A stretch of DNA of 46,676 nt from Gemmatimonas sp. (GCA_011390885.1 JAABRO010000023.1:1-46676); one strand, 5' to 3'; shown: positions 24,840 to 33,034, numbered from the stretch's first letter. Numbers and translations: made by a program. Notes: a model not told the origin generated them from the letters alone.

Positions 24840-25679
24840 ATGTTGGCACCTGTGCAGGGCGCGCGCCCCATCGCGCGCGCGATCACCGTGCTGTCGGCCG
24901 CGCTGCTTGCGGCCTGCGGCGAATCGGCGTCGTCCACCGGCCTCGACGGCGGTCCCGGGGCGCGGCTCTCCTTTGGCGTCAGCACTGGCGTCACCGGTGC
25001 GCCGCTCGAGGGCACCAATGGCCAGACCGACGGCACGGCCCGGTCCGAGGCGGTCGCCAGCGGTCTGCGCGTGACGAGCGGCGGCGACGAGCTGCTGATC
25101 TCTCGCGTGCAGCTCGTGGTGCGCGAGGTGGAGCTCGAGCGCGCGGGCGACGATGATGATGACGATTGCGACGACCGTCCGTTCCGCCAGCGCGACTGTG
25201 ACGATGACGATGAAGTCGAGATCGGGCCGTTCCTCATCGACCTGCCGCTCGCGGAGGGCGTGACACCGGCGCTCGCGCTCGACGTGCCGCCGGGCACGTA
25301 CGAGGAGCTCGAGCTCGTGCTGCACACGCCCGACGACGATGACGACGACGACCGTGCGTTTCTCGTGGCCAACCCGGGCTTCCGTCGCATCAGCGCGATC
25401 GTGGAGGGCACCTTCAACGGGCAGGCGTTCACCTACGTGACGCGCACGCGCGCGAAGTACGAGCTGGAGTTCGAACCGCCCATCACGATCGGCCCCGACG
25501 GTGATCGCATCACCGTGGACGTGAACGTGGGTGCCTGGTTCGTGCGCCGTGGCGGCGGCCTCATCTCGCCGCTCGAGGCGAGCATGCCGGGCGAGGCGCG
25601 GGCGCGCGTGGAGCAGAACATCCGGCACACGTTCCGCGCCTTCCGCGACCGCGATCGGGACGGGCGTCGCGACCGATAA
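24840..25679 (+). CDS. Asp-rich lipoprotein (DUF4382-like)
   Basis: A 279-residue lipoprotein with an N-terminal signal and lipobox (ALLAAC, Cys26). After a low-complexity linker, a DUF4382-like beta domain starts (ISRVQLVVREVELE). It is interrupted by an extreme acidic insert (AGDDDDDDCDDRPF, then RQRDCDDDDEVE) holding two cysteines, and a second acidic loop (PDDDDDDDRA). The C-terminus reads RDRDRDGRRDR, an EF-hand-like DxDxDG calcium loop. The acidic loops suggest divalent cation binding on the cell surface or in the periplasm. GGAGG (24829-24833) fixes ATG 24840. Position after the ZIP transporter supports, but does not prove, a metal role. Confidence 0.7.
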   Translation: MLAPVQGARPIARAITVLSAALLAACGESASSTGLDGGPGARLSFGVSTGVTGAPLEGTNGQTDGTARSEAVASGLRVTSGGDELLISRVQLVVREVELERAGDDDDDDCDDRPFRQRDCDDDDEVEIGPFLIDLPLAEGVTPALALDVPPGTYEELELVLHTPDDDDDDDRAFLVANPGFRRISAIVEGTFNGQAFTYVTRTRAKYELEFEPPITIGPDGDRITVDVNVGAWFVRRGGGLISPLEASMPGEARARVEQNIRHTFRAFRDRDRDGRRDR

Positions 25680-25690
25680 GTGGTGCCGCG

Positions 25691-25721
25691 CTCGGCGTGT
25701 GCGCTCGGCACGTGCGCCGAG
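25691..25721. terminator. First hairpin between convergent genes
   Basis: CTCGGCG (25691-25697) and CGCCGAG (25715-25721) are perfectly complementary; further pairing is possible inside the 17 nt loop. It follows the lipoprotein stop by 12 bp. Confidence 0.45.
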
Positions 25722-25739
25722 TGATGGTGTGCCGTGATG

Positions 25740-25773
25740 ATCGCGCGCTGCCCGACGTCGGGTGGCGCGCGAT
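25740..25773. terminator. Second hairpin between convergent genes
   Basis: ATCGCGCG (25740-25747) pairs with CGCGCGAT (25766-25773), and an inner self-complementary CCCGACGTCGGG (25751-25762) extends the stem. It sits just beyond the stop of the flavin reductase gene and likely acts as its terminator. Confidence 0.55.
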
Positions 25774-25779
25774 CGTCGT

Positions 25780-26355
25780 TCAGCGCTGGCGCAGTGTGCG
25801 CAGCGCCCCTTCCCATCGCACCAGCTCGTCGAGCATGGCGCGCGCCGCCTTGTCCTGCACCTCGCCGGGTTCGAAGCGTCCCGTGTCGGCGTTCACCAGC
25901 TTGCCGGCGAACGGAATCGACACGGCGCCGGGCAGCGGCATCATGCTGTTGGCCGTGCAGATGATGCGCAGCTGGTTGGCCGACCGCAGGCCGGCCGACA
26001 CGCCGCCGTAGCTCACGAGGCCGACCGGCTTGTACATCCACTCCTTCGCCAGGTACTGGATGGCGTTGAGCAGCGACGCCGGCGGCGAGAAGTCGTACTC
26101 GGGCGTGACGAACACGTAGGCATCGCCACGCGCGATGGTGGCGCTCCAGCGCTTCGTGTGCTCGTGCTCGTACCGCTGCTGCACGGGGTGGTGCGGCTCG
26201 TCGAGCAGCGGCAGCGCGATCTCGCGCAGGTCGACACGTTCGACCGTGAAGCCGCCATGCGACTCGGCGATGGGGAGGAACCAATCGCCCACGGCGCCAC
26301 CGATGCGCGTGGGTCGGGTGCTGGCGATGATGACCTGCAGCGTTGGTGTCGTCAT
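25780..26355 (-). CDS. NADPH-dependent FMN reductase (flavodoxin fold)
   Basis: A 191-residue flavoprotein: IIASTRPTRIGGAVGDW is the FMN phosphate loop, VERVDLREIALPLLDEP gives the second strand, and DAYVFVTPEYDFSPPASLLNAIQYL with GLVSYGGVSAGLRS form the isoalloxazine site. It matches the NADPH-dependent FMN reductase/quinone reductase family (ChrR/Azr type). It likely reduces quinones, azo compounds or free flavin in the cytoplasm. ATG 26355 opens right at the fold. Confidence 0.9.
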   Translation of the reverse strand: MTTPTLQVIIASTRPTRIGGAVGDWFLPIAESHGGFTVERVDLREIALPLLDEPHHPVQQRYEHEHTKRWSATIARGDAYVFVTPEYDFSPPASLLNAIQYLAKEWMYKPVGLVSYGGVSAGLRSANQLRIICTANSMMPLPGAVSIPFAGKLVNADTGRFEPGEVQDKAARAMLDELVRWEGALRTLRQR

Positions 26356-26487
26356 GATGGTTGAACCCGCGACGATGGCGGTGCGTTCCGCTCGCGCGCT
26401 GCACCGAACCGCTGGGCAAGGCGCCCAGTGCCGTGACTGGCGCCCGACTCGATTGACGACCGGGTGATCGCGCGCAATTCTTGCGCC

Positions 26488-26688
26488 ATGTCCATCGCCC
26501 CGCGCTGTGAGCAGTGCGATCACACGTTCGCCGTCCTGGACGGCGGCATCTGTCCATCGTGCCATCGCCTGCTGTGCGGTGCGTGCCTGCGCGGCCGGTG
26601 GGTGTCGATGTTGCCGCGCGTGGGGGGTCGGGACCGCTGCGTGCGGTGCCGTGAGGAGGGGCCGACCACGACGCCTACACCGGGCTGA
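26488..26688 (+). CDS. Small double zinc-knuckle protein
   Basis: A 66-residue protein with four CxxC/CxxH-type pairs: PRCEQCDHTF, GICPSCHRLLCGACL and DRCVRCREE. The arrangement resembles treble-clef or B-box-like zinc ribbons that bind protein or nucleic acid. The function is unknown. GTG 26464 in the same frame would add 8 residues. Its 3' end overlaps the convergent photolyase gene by 14 bp. Confidence 0.6.
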   Translation: MSIAPRCEQCDHTFAVLDGGICPSCHRLLCGACLRGRWVSMLPRVGGRDRCVRCREEGPTTTPTPG

Positions 26689-28234
26689 CCCGCTCGCGAA
26701 ACGCCGCCGCCTCCCGCCGGATCTGCACCAGCTCCGCCTCCGGAATCCGCTCGAGGTTGCGCACCATCATCCCCATGCGCGGATGCTGCGCAAAGCGCGC
26801 CCGGTGCCGATCGAGAAAGTCCCAGTACAGCAGCGTGAACGGACACGCGCGCTCACCCGTGCGCTGCTTGGGATCGTAGCGGCACGACGCGCAGTGGTTG
26901 CCCATGCGCTGGATGTACTGCCCGGTGCTCACGTACGGCTTGCTGGCGATCACGCCCCCGTCGCCCCACGTGGCCATGCCCGCCACGTTCGGCAGCTCCA
27001 CCCACTCGTACGCGTCGGTGAACGCCGCCCAGAACCAGCGCGAGAGTGCCGCCGGCTCCACGCCGAAGAGCGTGGCGAAGTTGCCCTGCACCATGAGCCG
27101 ATTGATGTGATGCGTGCGGCCATGGTCGCGCACCTGACGAATGGAATCGGCCAGGCACGGCAGGTCGCACGGTGCACCGTGCGTGCCCTCGTACGCCTCG
27201 CCGTCCGGCGCCCAGAACCAGCGCGGCAGGTCGTGCGTGGCCTCCAGCGCGTTCGTGGTGCGCAGCCCGGGCATGAGATGCCAGTACACACCGCGCATGT
27301 ATTCACGCCACCCCAGAATCTGTCGAATGAACCCCTCGGCACTGGCAATGGGCACGAGACCCTCGCGATACGCCTGCTCCGCACGCCGCACCACCTCGAG
27401 CGGATGCAGCAGTCCCACGTTGATGATCGACGACAGCGACGAATGCAGCAGCTCGTGCTCGCCGGCCACGAGCGCATCTTCGTACGGCCCGAACTCGGGC
27501 AGCCGTTCCGTCACGAAGCGCTCGAGCCACGCCTTCGCATCACGTCGCGTGACCGGCAAACCGAATGAGTCCACACTGCCCCAGGGACCCGTCCACTGCG
27601 CCACACGCGCCATCTGTCCGCGCGTGATGGCATCGGGCTCCACATGAAACGGCGCCGGCACCGCGCGCCCCTTCGGCCACGCCTTGCGATTCTCGGCGTC
27701 GTAGTTCCACGTGCCGCCCTCGGGCTTGCCGTCCGGTTGCATGAGCACGTCGTGCTGCCGGCGCATGTCGCGGTAGAACCACTCCATGCGCAGCTCCTTG
27801 CGCCCCGCGGCCCACGTGGCGAACTGCTCGCGCGACGACAGGAAGCCGCGATCGGGGCGCAGTGCGAGCTCCACCCCGTCGGCCTCGAGCAGCGTGCGCG
27901 CACGATCGAGCTCTTGCATGTGATCCCACTCGCGCGGCTCGGTGGCCACCACGCGGTGCGCGTTCGTTTCCTTCGCGATCGCAGCGAGCCCCTCGGCGTA
28001 GCTCGGTGCGCGCTCGAGGCGCACCGTGTAGCCAGCCTGCTCGAGCGACGCGGCGAAGTGGCGCATGGCCGAGAGCAGGAGGACGAGCTTCTGCCGGTGC
28101 CACGGGAGTGACGCGCCCTTGGCCACGGATTCGAGCAGCACGACGATCACATCGCTGCGCGGTTCACGCGGGATGTTGGCGACGGCGCGGGAGCATTCCC
28201 AGGGGGCCACGAAGGCGATGGTCGGTCGGGGCAT
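26675..28234 (-). CDS. FeS-type bacterial cryptochrome/(6-4) photolyase (PhrB-like)
   Basis: A 519-residue protein of the deoxyribodipyrimidine photolyase-related class. The C-terminal half has the FAD and antenna region (GFIRQILGWREYMRGVYW, THHINRLMVQGNFATLFG, WVELPNVAGMATWGDGG). Cysteines C360, C448, C451 and C464 keep the same spacing (88, 3, 13) as the four [4Fe-4S] ligands of Agrobacterium PhrB. These enzymes repair (6-4) photoproducts in DNA using blue light, FAD and a lumazine-type antenna. ATG 28234 opens at RPTIAFVAPWE. An FeS photolyase fits a light-exposed lifestyle. Confidence 0.93.
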   Translation of the reverse strand: MPRPTIAFVAPWECSRAVANIPREPRSDVIVVLLESVAKGASLPWHRQKLVLLLSAMRHFAASLEQAGYTVRLERAPSYAEGLAAIAKETNAHRVVATEPREWDHMQELDRARTLLEADGVELALRPDRGFLSSREQFATWAAGRKELRMEWFYRDMRRQHDVLMQPDGKPEGGTWNYDAENRKAWPKGRAVPAPFHVEPDAITRGQMARVAQWTGPWGSVDSFGLPVTRRDAKAWLERFVTERLPEFGPYEDALVAGEHELLHSSLSSIINVGLLHPLEVVRRAEQAYREGLVPIASAEGFIRQILGWREYMRGVYWHLMPGLRTTNALEATHDLPRWFWAPDGEAYEGTHGAPCDLPCLADSIRQVRDHGRTHHINRLMVQGNFATLFGVEPAALSRWFWAAFTDAYEWVELPNVAGMATWGDGGVIASKPYVSTGQYIQRMGNHCASCRYDPKQRTGERACPFTLLYWDFLDRHRARFAQHPRMGMMVRNLERIPEAELVQIRREAAAFRERVSPV

Positions 28235-28267
28235 GGGGGGAAACGAAGCCCGCGCCGGGCACCGTTC

Positions 28268-28394
28268 CCGCAGTTGCACCCTCGCGGCTCGGGACTCGCG
28301 GCGTGTCGCTCTGGTTCAATGAGCCGCGATCACGGCGGAACGGACCCGAGCGCAAAGCCGCGAGCCGCGAGCCACGAGGGTTCGACTGCAGCGG
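28268..28394. repeat. Palindromic intergenic repeat family 2, copy 1
   Basis: A 127 bp element with inverted ends: CAGTTGCACCCTCGCGGCTC on the left (from 28271) against, in reverse complement, CAGTCGAACCCTCGTGGCTC on the right (to 28390). The interior (CTCTGGTTCAATGAGCCGCG, CGGACCCGAGCGCAAAGC) matches copy 2 at 29374-29422. It starts 34 bp upstream of the photolyase start codon. The remaining stretch to 28651 holds only an open frame of doubtful reality. Confidence 0.8.
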
Positions 28395-28651
28395 TGAGCG
28401 CAGAGGCACAAGGTGGCCACCGCCATCATGCTCTCGGCGGCGCCGAGCTGGACAGCCACTACTCGCTGCTCACCTGCTACTTGGTCGCGAGCGCCATGGC
28501 GATGGTGGGCCCCATCTGCCAGGGCGAAGGACGCGTGGCGGTGCGCATGGCCAAGGCGGGGCGCTCGCTCGAGGACATCTGCATCGCCATCGACGCGCAG
28601 TTCGGCTGACTGCGCATCTGCTCCGTTCACCGATATTCCGCGAGACGATTC

Positions 28652-29266
28652 ATGCGCCATGCGACGCTGCTGGTCCTGCTGTCCGCGCTCACGCTGCTGC
28701 CGCCACGTGACGCCTCGGCGCAGATCCGCGCAAGCGAACTGCAGACCATTGCGCAGGTGGTGGACGGCACGCGCATCACCGTCGAGTACTCACGGCCCCG
28801 CCTGCGTGGACGCACGGCGATCTTCGGCACGAAGGCCGTGAAGTGGGACGAGGTGTGGACGCCCGGCGCCAACTGGGCCACGACGCTCGAACGGAAGAGG
28901 TGCTGACGTGGTCGTTCCCGGCCATCACCGCGCGCGGCGGCACGATGGCCATGCACTGGAACCGCACGCGCGTGACCATGGACTTCGCGGTGCAGCCTAC
29001 GCTGAGCGAACTGCTCCCCGAGGCTGAAGCCGCGCTTCGACCCCGAAGACAGCTACCTGCAGACGTTCGCGCTCATGAAGGTGGGGCCGGACATCTTCAC
29101 GATCGGGCTGTACATGTCGGCCGAGGTGTGCGCGAACGGCGAGATCTACGAGGTGCTGCGGCCGGACTTCATGCTCACGTTCCGCGAGGAGAACGGGGTG
29201 ATGGTGGTGGAGTCACGGGATGCTGATGACCAGCTGATGTTCACCGCGCGTCGTTCGGGGCGGTGA
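28652..29266 (+). pseudogene. Decayed DUF2911 family gene (two frame breaks)
   Basis: The first part, from ATG 28652, encodes a signal peptide and a DUF2911 N-terminus (RASELQTIAQVVDGTRITVEYSRPRLRGRTAIFG, then WDEVWTPGANWATTLE, in parts) but stops at 28906 in a new frame. The expected middle of the domain (the GKYS-type strand) is missing. A second frame continues with VLTWSFPAITARGGTMAMHW and TMDFAV, like the end of a DUF2911 domain. A third frame (FDPEDSYLQTFALMKVG to MFTARRSGR, stop 29266) completes a C-terminal region. At least one internal deletion and two frame changes are needed, so this is a broken gene unless the assembly is wrong. It lies between two copies of repeat family 2. Confidence 0.65.
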
Positions 29267-29300
29267 TTCGGCGCTGAGGGATCGCGCGGATTTGCTGGCG

Positions 29301-29488
29301 AACTCTCGTGACTCGGGGCTCGCGGCTTCCCGCTGCAGTTGAACCCTCGCGGCTCGTGGCTCGCCCCTTCGACCTCTGGTCCGATGAGTCGTGATCGCGG
29401 CGTATCGGACCCGAGCGCAAAGCTGCGAGTTCCGAGTCCCGAGGGTTCAACTGCAGCGGGAAGCCGCGAGCCTCGAGCCGCGAGGGTT
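29301..29488. repeat. Palindromic intergenic repeat family 2, copy 2 (long hairpin)
   Basis: A 188 bp element. The left arm (29301-29348) and right arm (29442-29488) are reverse complements over about 47 bp with four or five mismatches, including the shared CTGCAGTTGAACCCTCG. An inner perfect pair GGTCCGAT (29378-29385) and ATCGGACC (29404-29411) extends the foldback. The inner 130 bp matches copy 1 at 28268-28394; the outer arms here are an extra repeat of the same motif. It separates the DUF2911 remnant from the DUF6526 gene and contains no gene. Confidence 0.85.
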
Positions 29489-29503
29489 CAACCGCCCGCT
29501 GCC

Positions 29504-29944
29504 TCACACCCGGAAATGATCCGCGCGCCAGCTCCGGATCGCCTGCTTGATCGCCTTCGGTTCGGTGAGCGTACCGGCCAGCACCTGCCGCACCAGCCCC
29601 TCCACCTCGGCATCGCTCGCAAACCGCAGCGCGATCAGCTGCCGCGGCCGCAGCTCCTCGATGCGCGGCTGCAGGTCGGCGGGGAGGAGCCGCTGCAGGC
29701 GCAGCCGCTCCTCGAGGCGGATCACCCGATCCTGCGCCTTGAGCGGGAAGAGCCGTGTGTAGGCGTACACGCCGAAGAGCGCGAACGCGCCGAGCAGGTC
29801 GTAGTGGCTCTCCCAGTCACGCAGCGAGTAGGCGCGCGCGATGCTCCACACGAGGTAGGCCAGGACGAGCGGTCCGGTCACGTAGTGGTAGCCCGGGACC
29901 ATCTGGGCGTGGTTGGCGTAGCTCTGCGGTGTCTGGCCTGGCAT
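29504..29944 (-). CDS. DUF6526 family membrane protein
   Basis: A 146-residue protein recognised by the start PQSYANHAQMVPGYHYVTGPLVLAYLVW, typical of DUF6526, followed by a second hydrophobic segment (DLLGAFALFGVYAYTRLF). The C-terminal cytoplasmic region (RVIRLEERLRLQRLLPADL, ELRPRQLIALRFASDAEV) is strongly conserved in the family. The function is unknown. ATG 29944 is chosen because it opens at the conserved motif. Confidence 0.8.
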   Translation of the reverse strand: MPGQTPQSYANHAQMVPGYHYVTGPLVLAYLVWSIARAYSLRDWESHYDLLGAFALFGVYAYTRLFPLKAQDRVIRLEERLRLQRLLPADLQPRIEELRPRQLIALRFASDAEVEGLVRQVLAGTLTEPKAIKQAIRSWRADHFRV

Positions 29945-30082
29945 GGGGGCGGTCGTGCGGTTGGGGGAAGGGTCCGGTGTCACTCGGCGAGCGCGAGGGG
30001 CGGGCACCGGGTTCCCCGGGTGAGGTCCCGTGCCGCATCGCTCCCCGACAAGATCGCGGCGCTGCCGTGATGGCCAAGGGGC

Positions 30083-30139
30083 TTGACGGTCTCACGGATT
30101 AACCGTATGGTTAAACCATGAGCCCTAACCAACTGGTTA
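30083..30139 (+). promoter_or_regulatory. TetR-gene promoter with two palindromic operators
   Basis: TTGACG (30083-30088) and TATGGT (30106-30111) are spaced by 17 bp. The -10 lies inside TTAACC-GTAT-GGTTAA (30099-30114), a perfect palindrome. A second copy, TAACC-AACT-GGTTA (30126-30139), lies inside codons 3-8 of the regulator gene, 26 bp centre to centre. The predicted start of transcription is the A of the ATG at 30118, so the message would be leaderless. The geometry implies autorepression by a TetR dimer bound to one face of the DNA. Confidence 0.7.
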
Positions 30140-30801
30140 AACAGTCGCGCAAGAAGTCCGCGGCCCCCGTCACCGCCTCTGCCAAGGCCTCCGCCCCCGC
30201 CGACGAGGAAACCCGCGCGCGCATCCTGCACGCCGCGCACCGCGTCTTCCTGCGCGCCGGCACGGCCAAGGCCCGCACGCAGGAAATCGCCGACGAGGCG
30301 GGCGTGAACAAGGCGCTGCTGCACTACTACTTCGGCTCCAAGGCCGCCCTCGCCGACGCGGTCTTCGCCCAGCAGGCGGCCCAGCTCCTCCCGCGCATCT
30401 TCGGCATTCTCGGCGCGCCCGACCGCTCCGTGGAGCAGAAGGTGCGCGCCGTCGTGGACGAGCAGATCGGATTCCATCGCGCCAACCCGTACCTCGCCGG
30501 CTTCCTCGCCACCGAACTGCACGTGGAGCCGGACCGCATCAAGCGGCTCATCGCACCGCACGGCACGCCGCCGCTCGCCGTGCTCGAACAGCAGCTGCAG
30601 CAGGCCGCCGCCGCCGGCACCATGCGCCCCATGCCGGTCGCCCAGTTCGTGCTCGCCCTCATGGGCGCGCTCATGCTCCCCTTCCTCATGCGTCCCATGG
30701 TCTCCCTCTTCTTCAATCTCGAGGGCGACCGCTTCGACGCGTTCCTCGACGAGCGTCAGGAGCTGCTCCCCGACTTCTTCCTCGCGGGGCTCCGGCCGTG
30801 A
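30118..30801 (+). CDS. TetR family regulator (CecR-like)
   Basis: A 227-residue regulator. The N-terminal HTH (about 34-80) reads ETRARILHAAHRVFLRAGTAKARTQEIADEAGVNKALLHYYFGSKAALADAV in sections, a standard TetR motif. The C-terminal helical domain resembles the CecR/YbiH type that controls the ybhGFSR exporter in E. coli. It is the first gene of the efflux operon: its stop overlaps the start of the TolC gene by GTGA. The promoter and the first codons hold two TTAACC-n4-GGTTAA palindromes, so it probably represses its own operon and is released by an exported compound. Confidence 0.93.
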   Translation: MSPNQLVKQSRKKSAAPVTASAKASAPADEETRARILHAAHRVFLRAGTAKARTQEIADEAGVNKALLHYYFGSKAALADAVFAQQAAQLLPRIFGILGAPDRSVEQKVRAVVDEQIGFHRANPYLAGFLATELHVEPDRIKRLIAPHGTPPLAVLEQQLQQAAAAGTMRPMPVAQFVLALMGALMLPFLMRPMVSLFFNLEGDRFDAFLDERQELLPDFFLAGLRP

Positions 30802-32099
30802 CCGCCTTCCGACTCGCTGCGCTCGTCGCGCTGCTGCTCGCCCCATCACTCGCGGCACGCCCGGCGAAGGCCCAGGACACCATCTCGTTGCGCGCGCTTC
30901 ACGAGGCGGCCATTGCCCGCGACGCGCGCGCTGGCGCGGCCGAGCTCATTCGCCAGCAGGGAGCGCTGCGCGACCGCGTGATCGCCTCTGATCGCCTCGC
31001 GCAGCCACAGCTGAACGCGCAGGCTACACACCAGTCCGACGTGACGGCCGTGCCGCTACGGCTGCCGGGCAACGAGATCCCCACGCCACCGTACACGCGC
31101 TACCAGCTCACGCTCGACCTCGACCAGCCGCTGTACGACGCAGGCTCGGTGAGCGCCCGCCGCGCGGTGGAGCGCAGCCGTACCACCGAGAGCGAGGCCG
31201 AGCTCCGCACGCGCCTCTACGGCCTCACCTTCGAGGTGAACGCCGCCGTGTTCACACTGTTACTGCAGCAGGAACAGCGCGACGAACTGCTCGCCGTGCA
31301 GCGCGCGCTCGATCAGCGCCTCGCGGAAACACGACTCCGCGTGCGCGAAGGCGCCGCACTGGGACGCGACACGAGTGCGCTGCTCGCGGAACGCTTTCAA
31401 GTGGACGAGATGCTCGATGCCGTGGCCAGCCGCCGCGCCGCTGCGGCGTCGCAACTCGCCGCGCTCACGGGACGCACGATCGATGTGAACCGCACCGTGG
31501 CCGTGCCGGGCTTCTCCCCGGCATCGCCGCGCGCAGACGCAGCGACCGTGCGCGCGCGCCCCGAGTTCGCGCGCTTCGAGGCCACGCGCACGCGCCTCGC
31601 CGAGGAGGTGGCCGCCACCGCGGTGGAGTCGCGTCCTCGCGTGAGCGCCTTCGTGCAGGCCGGCGTGGGCCAGCCCGGCCTCAACCAGCTCCGCCCCGAC
31701 GCCGACGCGTTCTACATCGCCGGCGTGCGCGCCGCCTGGCGACCGTTCGCCTCGCGCGACGCCGGTCGCCGCGCCGAGCAGCTGCGCGTGCAGCAGCGCA
31801 TCACCGACCTCGAGGAGAAGGCGTTCGCCGAACTGCTCGCGCGCGCCGCGACCACCGACTCGGCCGAAATCGAACGCCTCACCGCGCTCGCCGAGCGTGA
31901 TGCGCAGGTGATCGCCGCACGCACCGAGATCGAGCGCGTGGCGCGCCTCGAGCTCGATGAAAGCCTCACCACCACGGCGCAGTGGATCACCGCCCAGACC
32001 GACCTCGCCGAAGCGCGCATCGCGGCGCGCCGGCACACCGTGGAGCTCGCCCTCGCGTGGGCCCGCCTGCACACCACGCTCGGCCTCCCGCTTCCGTGA
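30798..32099 (+). CDS. TolC-family outer membrane efflux protein
   Basis: A 433-residue protein with a signal peptide (LAALVALLLAPSLAARPAKAQ) and the OMF pattern: two internally related halves of long alpha-helices (LRALHEAAIARDARAGAAEL; ALAERDAQVIAARTEIERVARLELDESLTT) separated by beta-strand segments (YQLTLDLDQPLYDAG, AFYIAGVRAAWRPFAS). It should form the outer-membrane exit duct for the ABC exporter encoded downstream. GTG 30798 overlaps the tetR stop by 4 bp. E. coli ybhGFSR has no dedicated TolC gene, so its presence here is a local elaboration. Confidence 0.92.
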   Translation: MTAFRLAALVALLLAPSLAARPAKAQDTISLRALHEAAIARDARAGAAELIRQQGALRDRVIASDRLAQPQLNAQATHQSDVTAVPLRLPGNEIPTPPYTRYQLTLDLDQPLYDAGSVSARRAVERSRTTESEAELRTRLYGLTFEVNAAVFTLLLQQEQRDELLAVQRALDQRLAETRLRVREGAALGRDTSALLAERFQVDEMLDAVASRRAAAASQLAALTGRTIDVNRTVAVPGFSPASPRADAATVRARPEFARFEATRTRLAEEVAATAVESRPRVSAFVQAGVGQPGLNQLRPDADAFYIAGVRAAWRPFASRDAGRRAEQLRVQQRITDLEEKAFAELLARAATTDSAEIERLTALAERDAQVIAARTEIERVARLELDESLTTTAQWITAQTDLAEARIAARRHTVELALAWARLHTTLGLPLP

Positions 32100-32104
32100 C
32101 CGAC

Positions 32105-33034
32105 ATGCACAACGCCCTCACCCTCCGTTCCGTCGCGTCGCTCGTCGCCGCGGCCTCCCTGCTGGCCGCGTGCAGCGCACCGCCGGCCGATGCCAACGGT
32201 CGCTTCGAAGCCACCGAAGTCACCGTGAGCGCCGAAGCGACCGGGCGCGTGCTCACGCTCACCGTCGATGATGGCGACGCGGTACAGGCAGGCGCCGTGC
32301 TCGGTGGCATCGATACGATCGCCCTCAGCATCTCGCAGCAGGAACTCGACGCGCGTGTGGCCGCCCTGTCGGCCCGCCTCGAGGAAGCACGATCCCAGGG
32401 CCGCGCCATCGCCGGCCAGGCGGCCGTGGCCGAGCGTGAGGCCGCGCGCATTGCGCGCCTCGCGGCCGGTGGTGCGGCCACGGCGCAGCAGCTCGATCGT
32501 GCGCAGCGCGAGCAGGAAACGCTCGTGCAGCAGGTGGCCGCCAACGCGGCCATGCAACGCGCCGTGCGTGCCGAATCCGAGGCGATCACGGCGCAGCGTG
32601 CGCAGCTCGAGGACCGGCTCGCGCGCGCCACCGTGCGCAGTCCGATCAGCGGCGTGGTGCTCACGCGCTACGTGGAGCCCGGTGAGCTCGTGCAGCCGGG
32701 CACGCCGCTGCTCAAGGTGGCCGCGCTCGACACGCTCACGCTGCGCGCGTACGTGTCGGAGGCCCAGCTGCAACAGGTGCGGCTCGGCCAGTCCGTGACC
32801 GTCCAGGTGGACGGCACCTACGGCGCGCTGCAGCAGCTCACCGGCCGCGTGAACTGGATCGCCTCGCAGGCCGAGTTCACGCCCACGCCGATCCAGACGC
32901 GCGAGGAGCGGGTGGCGCAGGTGTACGCCGTGACGGTGCGCGTGCCCAACCCCGAGGGCCGGCTGCGCATCGGCATGCCCGGGGAGCTCATGCTCGCCAC
33001 CACGGAGGCCGCGTCGTCCGGTTCACCGGAATGA
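32105..33034 (+). CDS. HlyD/YbhG-like periplasmic adaptor lipoprotein
   Basis: A 309-residue membrane-fusion protein. The signal peptide ends in a lipobox (SLLAAC), so it is lipid-anchored. A biotinyl-lipoyl half (VTVSAEATGRVLTLTVDDGDAVQAG), a long coiled-coil hairpin (about 80-180), the second lipoyl half (ATVRSPISGVVLTRYVEPGELVQPGTPLLKV) and a beta-barrel follow. It links the ABC permeases to TolC. ATG 32105 is used; GTG 32096, which overlaps the TolC stop as GTGA, is an equally likely start adding three residues. It overlaps the next gene by 4 bp. Confidence 0.93.
   Translation: MHNALTLRSVASLVAAASLLAACSAPPADANGRFEATEVTVSAEATGRVLTLTVDDGDAVQAGAVLGGIDTIALSISQQELDARVAALSARLEEARSQGRAIAGQAAVAEREAARIARLAAGGAATAQQLDRAQREQETLVQQVAANAAMQRAVRAESEAITAQRAQLEDRLARATVRSPISGVVLTRYVEPGELVQPGTPLLKVAALDTLTLRAYVSEAQLQQVRLGQSVTVQVDGTYGALQQLTGRVNWIASQAEFTPTPIQTREERVAQVYAVTVRVPNPEGRLRIGMPGELMLATTEAASSGSPE

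Noticed and set aside
28410-28609. Open frame on the plus strand ending AMVGPICQGEGRVAVRMAKAGRSLEDICIAIDAQFG (in parts)
   Set aside because: It runs through repeat copy 1, has no ribosome site, and matches no family I know. At best it is the tail of a lost gene.
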